Part shown: in pieces, positions 57,058-64,000 of the stretch
Position numbering within the stretch: position 1 is the first letter of the stretch
Layout: each line of letters opens with the position of its first letter
Origin: Novosphingobium kaempferiae
GTDB lineage: Bacteria; Pseudomonadota; Alphaproteobacteria; Sphingomonadales; Sphingomonadaceae
Length of the DNA: 64,000 nucleotides
NCBI RefSeq assembly: GCF_021227995.1
Contig: NZ_CP089301.1
Location: forward strand, 992,001-1,056,000
Direction of reading: 5' to 3'
Program-made: the position numbers and the translations under genes
Notes under the pieces: generated by a model
Databases searched by the model: none
Told to the model about the DNA's origin: nothing
What the model saw: the letters and a program-made list of their open reading frames with translations, nothing else

Positions 57058-60000
57058 TCAGAAGTTGTACGAGACGCCGACGTAGGCGCGGCGACCCGAG
57101 TAGACCGAGCCGACGAAGCGGTCCTTGGTGTCGTTGCCGAGGTACTGCCATTCCTGCGACTTGGTGAGGTTGATGACCGAGGCGGTCAGCATCAAGCCGT
57201 CACGGATCTCGTAGGAGGCGTTGAGGTCGACCTGCTCGTAAGGCGCGGTGTAGGTGCTGAGGCCCGAGGACAGGCCGCCCACCACCGTGCCGCGGCGGTT
57301 GTACGAGGCGCGCAGCAGCAGGCGGCGGTTCTCGTAGAAGACCGAGGCGTTGAACTGCGTCTTGGCGCTGCCGACCAGCGGCGAGGAGCCGACCTTCTGG
57401 CCGTCCAGCGTCACGTCCGCCGTCGAGGTGTCGTTGTAAGTGAAGTTCACCTGCGCACCCAGGCCGAAGGGCAGCGTGTGCTGCGCATAGACTTCGACGC
57501 CCTGCGACACCGCGCTCGAACCGTTGGCGACGGTGGAGTAGGATTCGATCAGCACCTGCTCACCGGCGACCTCGCGGGTCACGTCCATGACGAGCGGGAC
57601 GATGAAGTTCGACACTTCCTTGCGGAACGCGGTCGCGCCAACGACGGAACCGGGGCGGAAGTACCACTCGATGCCGATGTCGTACTGCCAGGCCTTGAAC
57701 GGCTTCAACTGCGAGTTGCCGCCGCCACCCGACCAGCCCGCGAATTCGCCGAACTGGTCGCGGTCGAAGGCATAGGCTTCCGACTTGTAGGTGAGCGAGC
57801 GGGCACCGGCGAGGTCGGAGATCGAGGGCCGCGCCACCACCTTGGCCACTGCGCCGCGCAGCAGCACGTTGGAGGTCACGTCATAGGAGACGTTGAGGCT
57901 GGGCAGGACGTCGGTGTAGCTCTTGCGCTCGTTGAGGCGGATGTTCTGGATGATCTCGCGCTGGGTCAGCGGGAGAACCTGGCAGTTGCCGTCGGCGCCG
58001 AGCGGGCGGTTGGGATCGAACGGGCCGTTGGGGCCGTCGACGCAGTAGTCGACGAGGTACTGCAGGCGGTCCGAAGTCTCGTCACGCTGGATCGTCTTGA
58101 CCACGCGCACGCCCAGATTGCCGCGCAGGCCGCCGGTCGCGAAGTTCGCCTGCGCATAGCCGCCGAGCGCCTCTTCGCTGAGGTTGTAGACGTTGTTCGG
58201 CTCGGGCTCACGGACCGAGGGGCCGTAGCGCTCGTTGATGATCTCGAGGTAACGCTCGAAGTTCACGCCCGGATAGAGGTTCGCGCTGAAGCCGCCGTTG
58301 ATGTTGCCCATCGGCTTGTCATAGAAGTACTCGGGCTGCGCGATCGCGCCTGCGGGCGTGTTCTGGTAGCGCACCTTGTTGGCCGCATCGGCGTACCACT
58401 CGTTGCGCCCGGTCTCGCGATGGACCTCCAGCTTGCGCCACTTGCCGCCCAACTGGATCGAACGGAGGAACCCGTCGCCGAACTCGCGCGTCAGGTCGAG
58501 CTGGACGTAGGGCTGGTCGATCGCGCTGTTGGTGAAGCTGGAATTGGTGCCGCCGATGTCGATCTGGGCGACGCCGTTCATCAGGTTTTCCTGAAGATTG
58601 GGCGAGAACTCCATCGCCACGCCCTTACTGGACAGATCCCAGGCGCTGAGGAAGTTGCCGTTCTGCTCCTTGCCGACCACGGTGATGCGCGGCTTGGCGG
58701 CAACCTGGAAGCGCATCGACGGACCGCCGCGCGACATCGTCTTGCCGACCTTCAGGACACCGTCGAAGCTGTCGAGGTGGTAGTGCGCCTCGCCCTCGAA
58801 GGTCTGCGAGTGCTGCTTTTCCTTCGAATAGTACCCGGTGAGACGCGGCGTCTCCATCGTGCACATCGGCTTGGCGTTAAGGCACGGCGCGCCGTCGACC
58901 AGGAACGTGGCGGACTTCATGACGGTGCCGCTCTTGTCGAACACGGCATCGCTGAAGAACTTGCCGTAGCCCCACTCGGGGATGGTCAGCTGGTTCATCA
59001 CGTAGTCGCTGCTGTATTCGAACCGGAAGTAGTTCGCAGTCAGCGTCAGCGTGTCGGTCGGGCGGAACTGCGCGGTCGCCTGGATACCGAAGCGCTCGCG
59101 ATCCTGGTCGAAGACCTCGGCGCGGACCGACTGCGGGGCCCAGTAGCCGGTGTAGTGCGTGCCATCGACGGTGCTCTGGCCGCCGCCGGTCCAGTAGGAA
59201 ACCGCCGCGTCGTTGGCGATCGGGTTGCCGTTCACGTCGGTCGCGCGCTCGAGCACCTGGCCGTTCGCACCGCGATCGCTCCACCAGCGCCAGGTTCCTG
59301 CGGTCGAGCGCATCTCGCGGTTGGTGCGCTTCTGGTAGACGCCGCCCAGCAGGAAGCCGATCGTCTCGTCCTCGTTCTTCCAAGAGAACTGCGCGCCGAT
59401 CTGCGGTTCGAACTTGCCGCTGTTGTCGGAGTAGGTGCCCTCGGCCGAGATGAAGCCCGAGCCCGAGGGGACGTCGAACGGACGACGGGTGTTGAGGATG
59501 ATCGTGCCGCCGATGCCGCCTTCCTCAAGCCGCGCTTCGGAAGACTTGTAGACCTCGGTGCTGGCGATGAAGTTGGCGGGCAGCATCACGTAGTTGAACG
59601 AGCGCTGCGGATCGCCGCTGTCGGCGCCGGCCAGGAAGTTGCCGTTGAGCAGCGTCTGCGTCAGGCCCGGCTGGAGGCCACGGATGCTGACGCGCGAGCC
59701 TTCGCCGCCGTCACGGGTGATGACGACGCCCGGCATGCGCTGGAGCGCGTCGGCGACGTTCTTGTCCGGAAACTTGCCGATGTCCTCGGCGGTGATGACA
59801 TCGACGAAGGCGTTCGCCTCGCGCTTCTGTTCGAGCGCCTGCTCGATCGACTGGCGGTAGCCGGTGACGAGGATTTCGGGATCGGCTTCCGGCTCACTCG
59901 CCGCAGCAACGGGGACGTTTCCCACCGGATCCTGCGCCAGCGCCACGACCTGCCCGTCGTCGCCCACCACGCGCAGGCCCGAGCCAGCGATCAGGCGGCC

Positions 60001-60234
60001 CAGCGCTTCCTGGCGGGACATCGTGCCGCGCACCGAAGGCGCGGTCATGCCGCGGATCTCGGCGGCGGGATAGACGATCTTGACCTTGGCCTGCTTGGAG
60101 AACGCGATCAGCGCCTGCCCCAGACCCTGCGCCGGAACATCGAAATAGACCGTCGCCGCCTGCACCGGGCTGGCGACCATCGCCGTCGAGGCGACAAGGG
60201 CTGCGACGAGAGAATTGAAGGTACGCACGGACAT
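57058..60234 (-). CDS. STN-domain TonB-dependent receptor (FecA-type transducer)
   Basis: Outer-membrane receptor of 1,058 residues from ATG 60234. Signal peptide (MSVRTFNSLVAALVASTAMV..., ends VQA|ATV). An N-terminal secretin/TonB short (STN) signalling domain (about 28-110) has VYFDVPAQGLGQALIAFSKQ and VRGTMSRQEALGRLIAGSGL. Then come the plug (about 125-270: ILVTGYRQSIEQALEQKREA, VADALQRMPGVVITRDGGEG) and the barrel, ending YVGVSYNF. The 'REANAFVDVITAEDIGKFPDKNVADALQ' type is common in sphingomonads and xanthomonads for complex organic ligands. The STN domain should signal ligand binding to the FecR encoded upstream. The phosphatase and phospholipase genes downstream suggest an organophosphate or nucleotide ligand (inference). 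Confidence 0.93.
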   Translation of the reverse strand: MSVRTFNSLVAALVASTAMVASPVQAATVYFDVPAQGLGQALIAFSKQAKVKIVYPAAEIRGMTAPSVRGTMSRQEALGRLIAGSGLRVVGDDGQVVALAQDPVGNVPVAAASEPEADPEILVTGYRQSIEQALEQKREANAFVDVITAEDIGKFPDKNVADALQRMPGVVITRDGGEGSRVSIRGLQPGLTQTLLNGNFLAGADSGDPQRSFNYVMLPANFIASTEVYKSSEARLEEGGIGGTIILNTRRPFDVPSGSGFISAEGTYSDNSGKFEPQIGAQFSWKNEDETIGFLLGGVYQKRTNREMRSTAGTWRWWSDRGANGQVLERATDVNGNPIANDAAVSYWTGGGQSTVDGTHYTGYWAPQSVRAEVFDQDRERFGIQATAQFRPTDTLTLTANYFRFEYSSDYVMNQLTIPEWGYGKFFSDAVFDKSGTVMKSATFLVDGAPCLNAKPMCTMETPRLTGYYSKEKQHSQTFEGEAHYHLDSFDGVLKVGKTMSRGGPSMRFQVAAKPRITVVGKEQNGNFLSAWDLSSKGVAMEFSPNLQENLMNGVAQIDIGGTNSSFTNSAIDQPYVQLDLTREFGDGFLRSIQLGGKWRKLEVHRETGRNEWYADAANKVRYQNTPAGAIAQPEYFYDKPMGNINGGFSANLYPGVNFERYLEIINERYGPSVREPEPNNVYNLSEEALGGYAQANFATGGLRGNLGVRVVKTIQRDETSDRLQYLVDYCVDGPNGPFDPNRPLGADGNCQVLPLTQREIIQNIRLNERKSYTDVLPSLNVSYDVTSNVLLRGAVAKVVARPSISDLAGARSLTYKSEAYAFDRDQFGEFAGWSGGGGNSQLKPFKAWQYDIGIEWYFRPGSVVGATAFRKEVSNFIVPLVMDVTREVAGEQVLIESYSTVANGSSAVSQGVEVYAQHTLPFGLGAQVNFTYNDTSTADVTLDGQKVGSSPLVGSAKTQFNASVFYENRRLLLRASYNRRGTVVGGLSSGLSTYTAPYEQVDLNASYEIRDGLMLTASVINLTKSQEWQYLGNDTKDRFVGSVYSGRRAYVGVSYNF

Positions 60235-60417
60235 GAAAGATAACCCCCGACATGGCGCGCGATTGCACCACTCGCCGGGATGACGGAACGGGAGCCGACT
60301 GCCTCCAAGTTCGATTAAAATAATTTTCTTATCGAATTTTTTGGCCGATTTCCTCATCCCGTCACCCCTGCGCAAGCAGAGGCGACGGAAATTGGTGGGT
60401 TGACGCAACGACGCCAA

Positions 60418-61350
60418 TCAGCGCGTCAGTTCGAACCCGTCTGCGGTCGTCAGCACGCGCGCGTCGAGGCTCAGCGAGACCGCCTTGAGGAACTGGTCGG
60501 GCCGGGCCAGCTCGAAGCGCCCGCCGATCTTCTCGCGCGCGAGGTCCGCGTTGCCGATGCTGATCTTGCGGGTGAGATGGCGATTGAAGTCCTCCGCCGC
60601 CTCGGCGACCGAGGTGTCGAGGAAGACGATCTCGCCCGCCCGCCACGCCATGAGCGAAGCGACCTGCTCGGCACTGCGCGGCTCCAGCCGGGCTGCGCCT
60701 TCGCCATCGACGATGACCGACTGGTTGGGTCGCAGCGTGAGACCGGCCTGTACGCCCGGCAGCCGGATCGCCGCCCCGTCGACGAGCGTGAGCTGCGCCC
60801 GTTCTCCGATGACGCGGGCGTCGAACAGGCCCCGCGCCAGCGGCAGCGACGCTTCGCTCGCGTGAAGTACCGCCTCGCCCCCTCGCCGGATGTCGAGCGC
60901 GACCTCACCGCGATCGAGCCGCAGCGCGCGTTCGCCGTCGCCGAAGCGCCAGGACAGCGAGGTGTCGGTGTTGAGGAACGCGACGCTGCCGTCCGGCAGG
61001 GTCACGCGCCGGGTCTGCCCGACGCCGGTGGTGGCATTGTCCCAGGCATAGGCGCGCTGGGCGAGGAAGCCGGAACCGAGCATCGCGGCGGGCAGACCCA
61101 CGGCGGCAGCCTTGAGCCACTGGCGGCGACTGGCGCTGGCGCGAACCGGCGCCTCCTGCGCCACCGGAACCCCGGAAACGCTCTCCCAGTTGGCGACGAT
61201 GCGGGCATAGGCGACGGCGTGAGCCGGATCGCTCCGGCGCCAGGCTTCGAACTCGTCCCGCGGGCACGAGCCTGCATCCAGCGCCGCGAACCAGCGCGAC
61301 GCTTCGGCAATGAGGGCATCCTGACCCAAAGGATCCTTGGTGTTCGTCAT
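60418..61350 (-). CDS. FecR-type anti-sigma/regulator
   Basis: A 310-residue inner-membrane regulator from ATG 61350. The N-terminal cytoplasmic DUF4880-type helix pair (about 10-50, ASRWFAALDAG, FEAWRRSDPAHAVAYARI) binds the sigma factor. A membrane segment with a Tat-like Arg pair (SRRQWLKAAAVGLPAAMLG, about 75-100) precedes the periplasmic FecR beta domain (about 105-235: RRVTLPDGSVAFLNTDTSL, LDRGEVALDI). The C-terminal STN-like part (about 240-310: AAEDFNRHLTRKISIGN) receives the signal from the receptor. It lies between the sigma and the receptor genes, the standard order of cell-surface signalling systems. Confidence 0.92.
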   Translation of the reverse strand: MTNTKDPLGQDALIAEASRWFAALDAGSCPRDEFEAWRRSDPAHAVAYARIVANWESVSGVPVAQEAPVRASASRRQWLKAAAVGLPAAMLGSGFLAQRAYAWDNATTGVGQTRRVTLPDGSVAFLNTDTSLSWRFGDGERALRLDRGEVALDIRRGGEAVLHASEASLPLARGLFDARVIGERAQLTLVDGAAIRLPGVQAGLTLRPNQSVIVDGEGAARLEPRSAEQVASLMAWRAGEIVFLDTSVAEAAEDFNRHLTRKISIGNADLAREKIGGRFELARPDQFLKAVSLSLDARVLTTADGFELTR

Positions 61351-61427
61351 GTCCCGGCTATGCTGCATTCCGATCCGACCAGCGGGGCGATCGTCCGCAT
61401 CGCCCACATCTATCAAGCTGTGGCGGA

Positions 61428-62000
61428 TCAGAAAAGCACCTTCTCCCGCTCGTCTGCCGGTTGCTCTTCGAGGCAGCGGTTCTGCGGAGTCAGGGCATGG
61501 GTCAGGAGTTCGACGGCGCGCGCGAGGCGCTTTTCGAAAGTGGAGACACTGATGCCGAGGTCGCTGGCGATCTCGCGCGGAGTTTCCTCAGCAAAGCGAC
61601 GGCGGACGAGCGCCACGCGGCACCGCTCCGGCAGTGCGGCGATGGCCTGCTGCACGCGCACCATCTGCGTCTGCGCGGCGACGATGCGGAAGCTGTCGGG
61701 CGTATCGTCGGCAATGTCGAACAGGACCGGCGCGGGCAGCGGCTGCATCGTGACGACGCGGGCCTGACGCACGCGCTCGATGGCAAGATTGTGGATCATG
61801 CGCATCACGTAGCCCGGCGGGTTGGCGATGGCGGTCCAGCCGTCGAGCGTGAAGAGCTTGGCGTAGACCTCCTGCACCACGTCGCCTGCCTCGTCGTCGC
61901 TGCGCACCAGACGGCGCGCATAGTCGAGGTAGCTGCGCTCACGCGGCAGCACCTCGTCGATGAACCAGCGGTCGATGGGGCGAACTTGGGGCGGGGTCAC
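61428..62000 (-). CDS. ECF sigma factor, FecI type
   Basis: A 190-residue extracytoplasmic-function sigma factor. The start is GTG 62000; the ribosome site is weak. Region 2 (about 15-85) has YARRLVRSDDEAGDVVQEVYAKLF and the -10 binding helix region VMRMIHNLAIERVRQARVV. Region 4 (about 115-170) has ALPERCRVALVRRRFAEETPREIASDLGIS and VSTFEKRLARAVELLTHAL, a helix-turn-helix for the -35. With the FecR gene 77 bases downstream it should direct transcription of the neighbouring STN receptor operon, and possibly the divergent STN receptor at 62184. Confidence 0.93.
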   Translation of the reverse strand: MTPPQVRPIDRWFIDEVLPRERSYLDYARRLVRSDDEAGDVVQEVYAKLFTLDGWTAIANPPGYVMRMIHNLAIERVRQARVVTMQPLPAPVLFDIADDTPDSFRIVAAQTQMVRVQQAIAALPERCRVALVRRRFAEETPREIASDLGISVSTFEKRLARAVELLTHALTPQNRCLEEQPADEREKVLF

Positions 62001-62161
62001 TGGGGAAGGCTCGGGATTCGAACGGGACGCCGCGCCGACTAGGTGACGAACATGTAACTTTGGCGACAGTCCGCAGGCGAATGCGCGAGGGATCGGTTCT
62101 TTTCCCGAAGCCGCTCCGGCGACCGGCCTAACATCATTTCACATCATGCTACCGACAAATG

Positions 62162-62174
62162 GTGTATGGTACAC
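62162..62174. promoter_or_regulatory. operator-like palindrome before right-edge receptor
   Basis: GTGTA-TGG-TACAC (62162-62174) is a perfect 5-base inverted repeat with a 3-base centre, 9 bases upstream of the likely ATG. It differs from the GTATAC sites of the hydroxyproline locus and suggests a separate repressor. Confidence 0.45.
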
Positions 62175-62183
62175 ATAACGGAG

Positions 62184-64000
62184 ATGGATGAGACATGCCG
62201 TGTGAGGGCGCTATCCCGACATCTTATCGTGATGACTGCGGCATCTTTTCTGGTGCCTGCTCCGCTATGCGCGCAGTCCAGGCAGACAGCGCAGGTCATG
62301 CTGCCGGAAGGATCGCTGGCTGAGTCGCTGCGCAGCCTCGCGGTACAGAGCGGCACCGGCATCCTCTTCCCGCCGGAGATCGTTCGCGGTCTGAAAAACC
62401 GGAGGATTTCCGGCAGCATGGGTGTCGAAAGCGCTCTGCGCCGGCTGCTGGCGGGGACCGGCCTCGCGTACCGCCAGTTGAATGCCGGTACTTTCGTCAT
62501 CTACCGCGCGAAGCCACGTCCCGCTCCGCCGCGCCGTCCGGTCGACACCCATTCGCGGGCGGAGGAGATCATCGTCACGGACGGGCGCCGCAACGGCACG
62601 ATCAAGCGCGCGGGCGACACGCCGACAGGCGTCGTCACCGAACTCGACGTCAAGCGCCTGCCGACGCTGAGCATATCCGACGCCCTCATCCGCCTCCCCG
62701 GCGTCCGCCGCAACGACACGCAGAGCGGCGAGAACCGGTACGTCTCCATTCGCGGCATGAACAACGCAGCGGCATCGCAGTCGATCGACGGCGTTCTGCT
62801 CACCAACTACGTCGCCCGGTCCCGCGCGACCTCGACGGAGGTGATACCTGCGGCCCTCTTCAAGAGCACCGTCGTCACCACCGCCGCCACCCCGGACCTC
62901 GACGAGAATTCGAACGCGGCGCACGTCACGCTTTCCACGATCAGCGGGCTCGACGGAGCGGGCGAACACCTGCTGGAAGCCCGGCTGTTCGCAGGCATCA
63001 ACAGCCGTTCGGGCGGCATCCTCGATACCCGGCAGCCGCTGCGCGCCTCGGCGACGTGGCGCGGCAGGTTGGATGAGGAAGGACGCATAGGCCTCGCGCT
63101 GGGGGCGGGCACCGACCGGCTGGGATCGCGGCAGGATGCCCTGTCGGTCGCGGGCTACCGGGACATCGCCGGAAACCTCGTCCCCGATGGTCGCCTTACG
63201 CGGGGGCAGACCTACACCCGCACCCAGCGTGTCTATGCGATGGCCCGGCTGGACTTCCAGCCGAACGACCGGCTGGCCCTCTTCGCCGAGTATTTCTACT
63301 TCTCCCACAACTACACCACCGACCAGATCACCTCCGCCGTGACCGTCTCGGCCAGCAACGCGACCAACGTGACGGACCATGGCGGCAACTTCCCCGTCTC
63401 GGGTTCCGCAGTGTACGGGTTCAATCACCTGTCGAGCCCTCGGATCCGAGACCATATCGTGCAGGTGGGCGCCGACTACGCGCTCGGCGACGATGACAGC
63501 CTGTCGGTCCGCCTCGGCGCGACGCTGAACCATGTGCGCCAGTCGGGTCTGTCCACCGGCGGCTTTGTCGCCCAGGGCAATACGCTCGGCGCGCCGCTGG
63601 CCTATGCCTTTTCAGGCAGCGATCTGGACTTGCCCGCAGGCTCCGCATCCCTGCAACCCGATCCGGCGAGCTACCTACTGGGCGGCAAAGCAACCGTGCT
63701 CGACCTCGACAGCCGCGACCGCAATTACCTCGCCCGCATCGACTATGCCCACAATGCCGTGGACCAGGACACCGGCTTCGGCGTGAAGCTCGGCTCCCAG
63801 CTCAAGACGCTGCGCCGCCATGACATGCAGAACGGCTATGCGCGTATCCTGCCGCCGGGCCAGTCCATAAATCTCTCGGAGGTCACGCAGGCGTCTTCGG
63901 TAATCTCGCTGAGGCCCGTGGACGTCGATAAAGCCCGACTTCTCGCCCTGCTGGATGCACGCGGAGCCCCCTCTCCCGACCCCAACGGCGTGTACGAAGC
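62184..64000 (+). CDS. STN-domain TonB-dependent receptor (cut by window edge)
   Basis: At least 605 residues, continuing past the right edge. The likely start ATG 62184 has GGAG immediately before it, too close for a good ribosome site, so the true start may be elsewhere (ATG 62232 is the next). Signal peptide LSRHLIVMTAASFLVPAPLC (ends CAQS). STN domain (about 35-110): MLPEGSLAESLRSLAVQSGT, RISGSMGVESALRRLLAGTG. The plug has EEIIVTDGRRNGTIKRAGDT, ISDALIRLPGVRRNDTQSGE and QSIDGVLLTNY. The barrel is incomplete. Divergent from the FecI gene, it may share that signalling pair or respond to its own. The missing 3' end prevents further classification. Confidence 0.88.
   Translation, partial: MDETCRVRALSRHLIVMTAASFLVPAPLCAQSRQTAQVMLPEGSLAESLRSLAVQSGTGILFPPEIVRGLKNRRISGSMGVESALRRLLAGTGLAYRQLNAGTFVIYRAKPRPAPPRRPVDTHSRAEEIIVTDGRRNGTIKRAGDTPTGVVTELDVKRLPTLSISDALIRLPGVRRNDTQSGENRYVSIRGMNNAAASQSIDGVLLTNYVARSRATSTEVIPAALFKSTVVTTAATPDLDENSNAAHVTLSTISGLDGAGEHLLEARLFAGINSRSGGILDTRQPLRASATWRGRLDEEGRIGLALGAGTDRLGSRQDALSVAGYRDIAGNLVPDGRLTRGQTYTRTQRVYAMARLDFQPNDRLALFAEYFYFSHNYTTDQITSAVTVSASNATNVTDHGGNFPVSGSAVYGFNHLSSPRIRDHIVQVGADYALGDDDSLSVRLGATLNHVRQSGLSTGGFVAQGNTLGAPLAYAFSGSDLDLPAGSASLQPDPASYLLGGKATVLDLDSRDRNYLARIDYAHNAVDQDTGFGVKLGSQLKTLRRHDMQNGYARILPPGQSINLSEVTQASSVISLRPVDVDKARLLALLDARGAPSPDPNGVYE

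Overview
The window looks like the chromosome of a sphingomonad (Sphingomonadales, Alphaproteobacteria; Novosphingobium, Sphingobium or Sphingomonas type). The reasons are very high GC, five TonB-dependent receptors, a FecI/FecR surface-signalling pair, GntR-controlled glycan and amino-acid catabolism, and two families of dispersed palindromic repeats. The genus call is inference. I found no tRNA, rRNA, integrase, transposase or CRISPR array.

Layout. 1-166: start of a glutathione S-transferase running off the left edge. 612-5911: a Csu-type chaperone-usher pilus operon (two spore-coat-U pilins, chaperone, usher, two-domain tip adhesin). 5924-8017: a TonB receptor, divergent from a secreted ThuA-like protein (8394-9179). 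9472-40288: a large catabolic region, the most interesting part of the window (below). 40464-49084: an oxidative block (dihaem cytochrome c lipoprotein, GMC oxidoreductase, catalase-family protein, Dyp peroxidase, two unknown proteins). 49253-50200: patatin-like lipase. 50278-53249: a TPP-riboswitch-controlled thiamin salvage unit (TonB receptor plus TenA). 53269-62000, minus strand: FecI sigma, FecR, a receptor with an N-terminal signalling (STN) domain, a zinc phospholipase C/S1-P1-like protein, a PhoA-type phosphatase and PhoD. 62184-64000: a second STN receptor, cut by the right edge.

The 9.5-40.3 kb region reads as a single utilisation locus for hydroxyproline-rich plant glycoprotein (extensin type). 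It holds a GH127 beta-L-arabinofuranosidase with the Glu/Cys/Cys-Cys signature of HypBA1, a GH27 alpha-galactosidase, a GH2 beta-galactosidase, two LamG proteins, a large uncharacterised (DUF5695-like) protein and an outer-membrane receptor. It also holds three peptidase-type proteins (S9 prolyl-oligopeptidase family, DUF885 and an M24 Xaa-Pro dipeptidase type), an amino-acid permease, and the catabolic enzymes 4-hydroxyproline 2-epimerase, a D-hydroxyproline (D-amino acid) dehydrogenase, a pyrroline-4-hydroxy-2-carboxylate deaminase and an LDH2-family (pyrroline-2-carboxylate) reductase. A GntR/FCD regulator sits inside it. A GTATAC-centred or closely related operator-like sequence precedes every transcription unit of the locus, so one regulator probably controls them all. 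The last enzyme, 2-oxoglutarate-semialdehyde dehydrogenase, is not in the window.

Within this locus, between the deaminase operon and the DUF885 gene, lies a candidate structured non-coding RNA of about 410 nt. It has a near-consensus promoter, a 17-bp perfect long-range closing helix, several internal hairpins and an intrinsic terminator. It does not match the large bacterial RNAs I know. In the same region the LDH2-type reductase gene has no stop codon before the signal peptide of the DUF885 gene, which gives an apparent run-on fusion.
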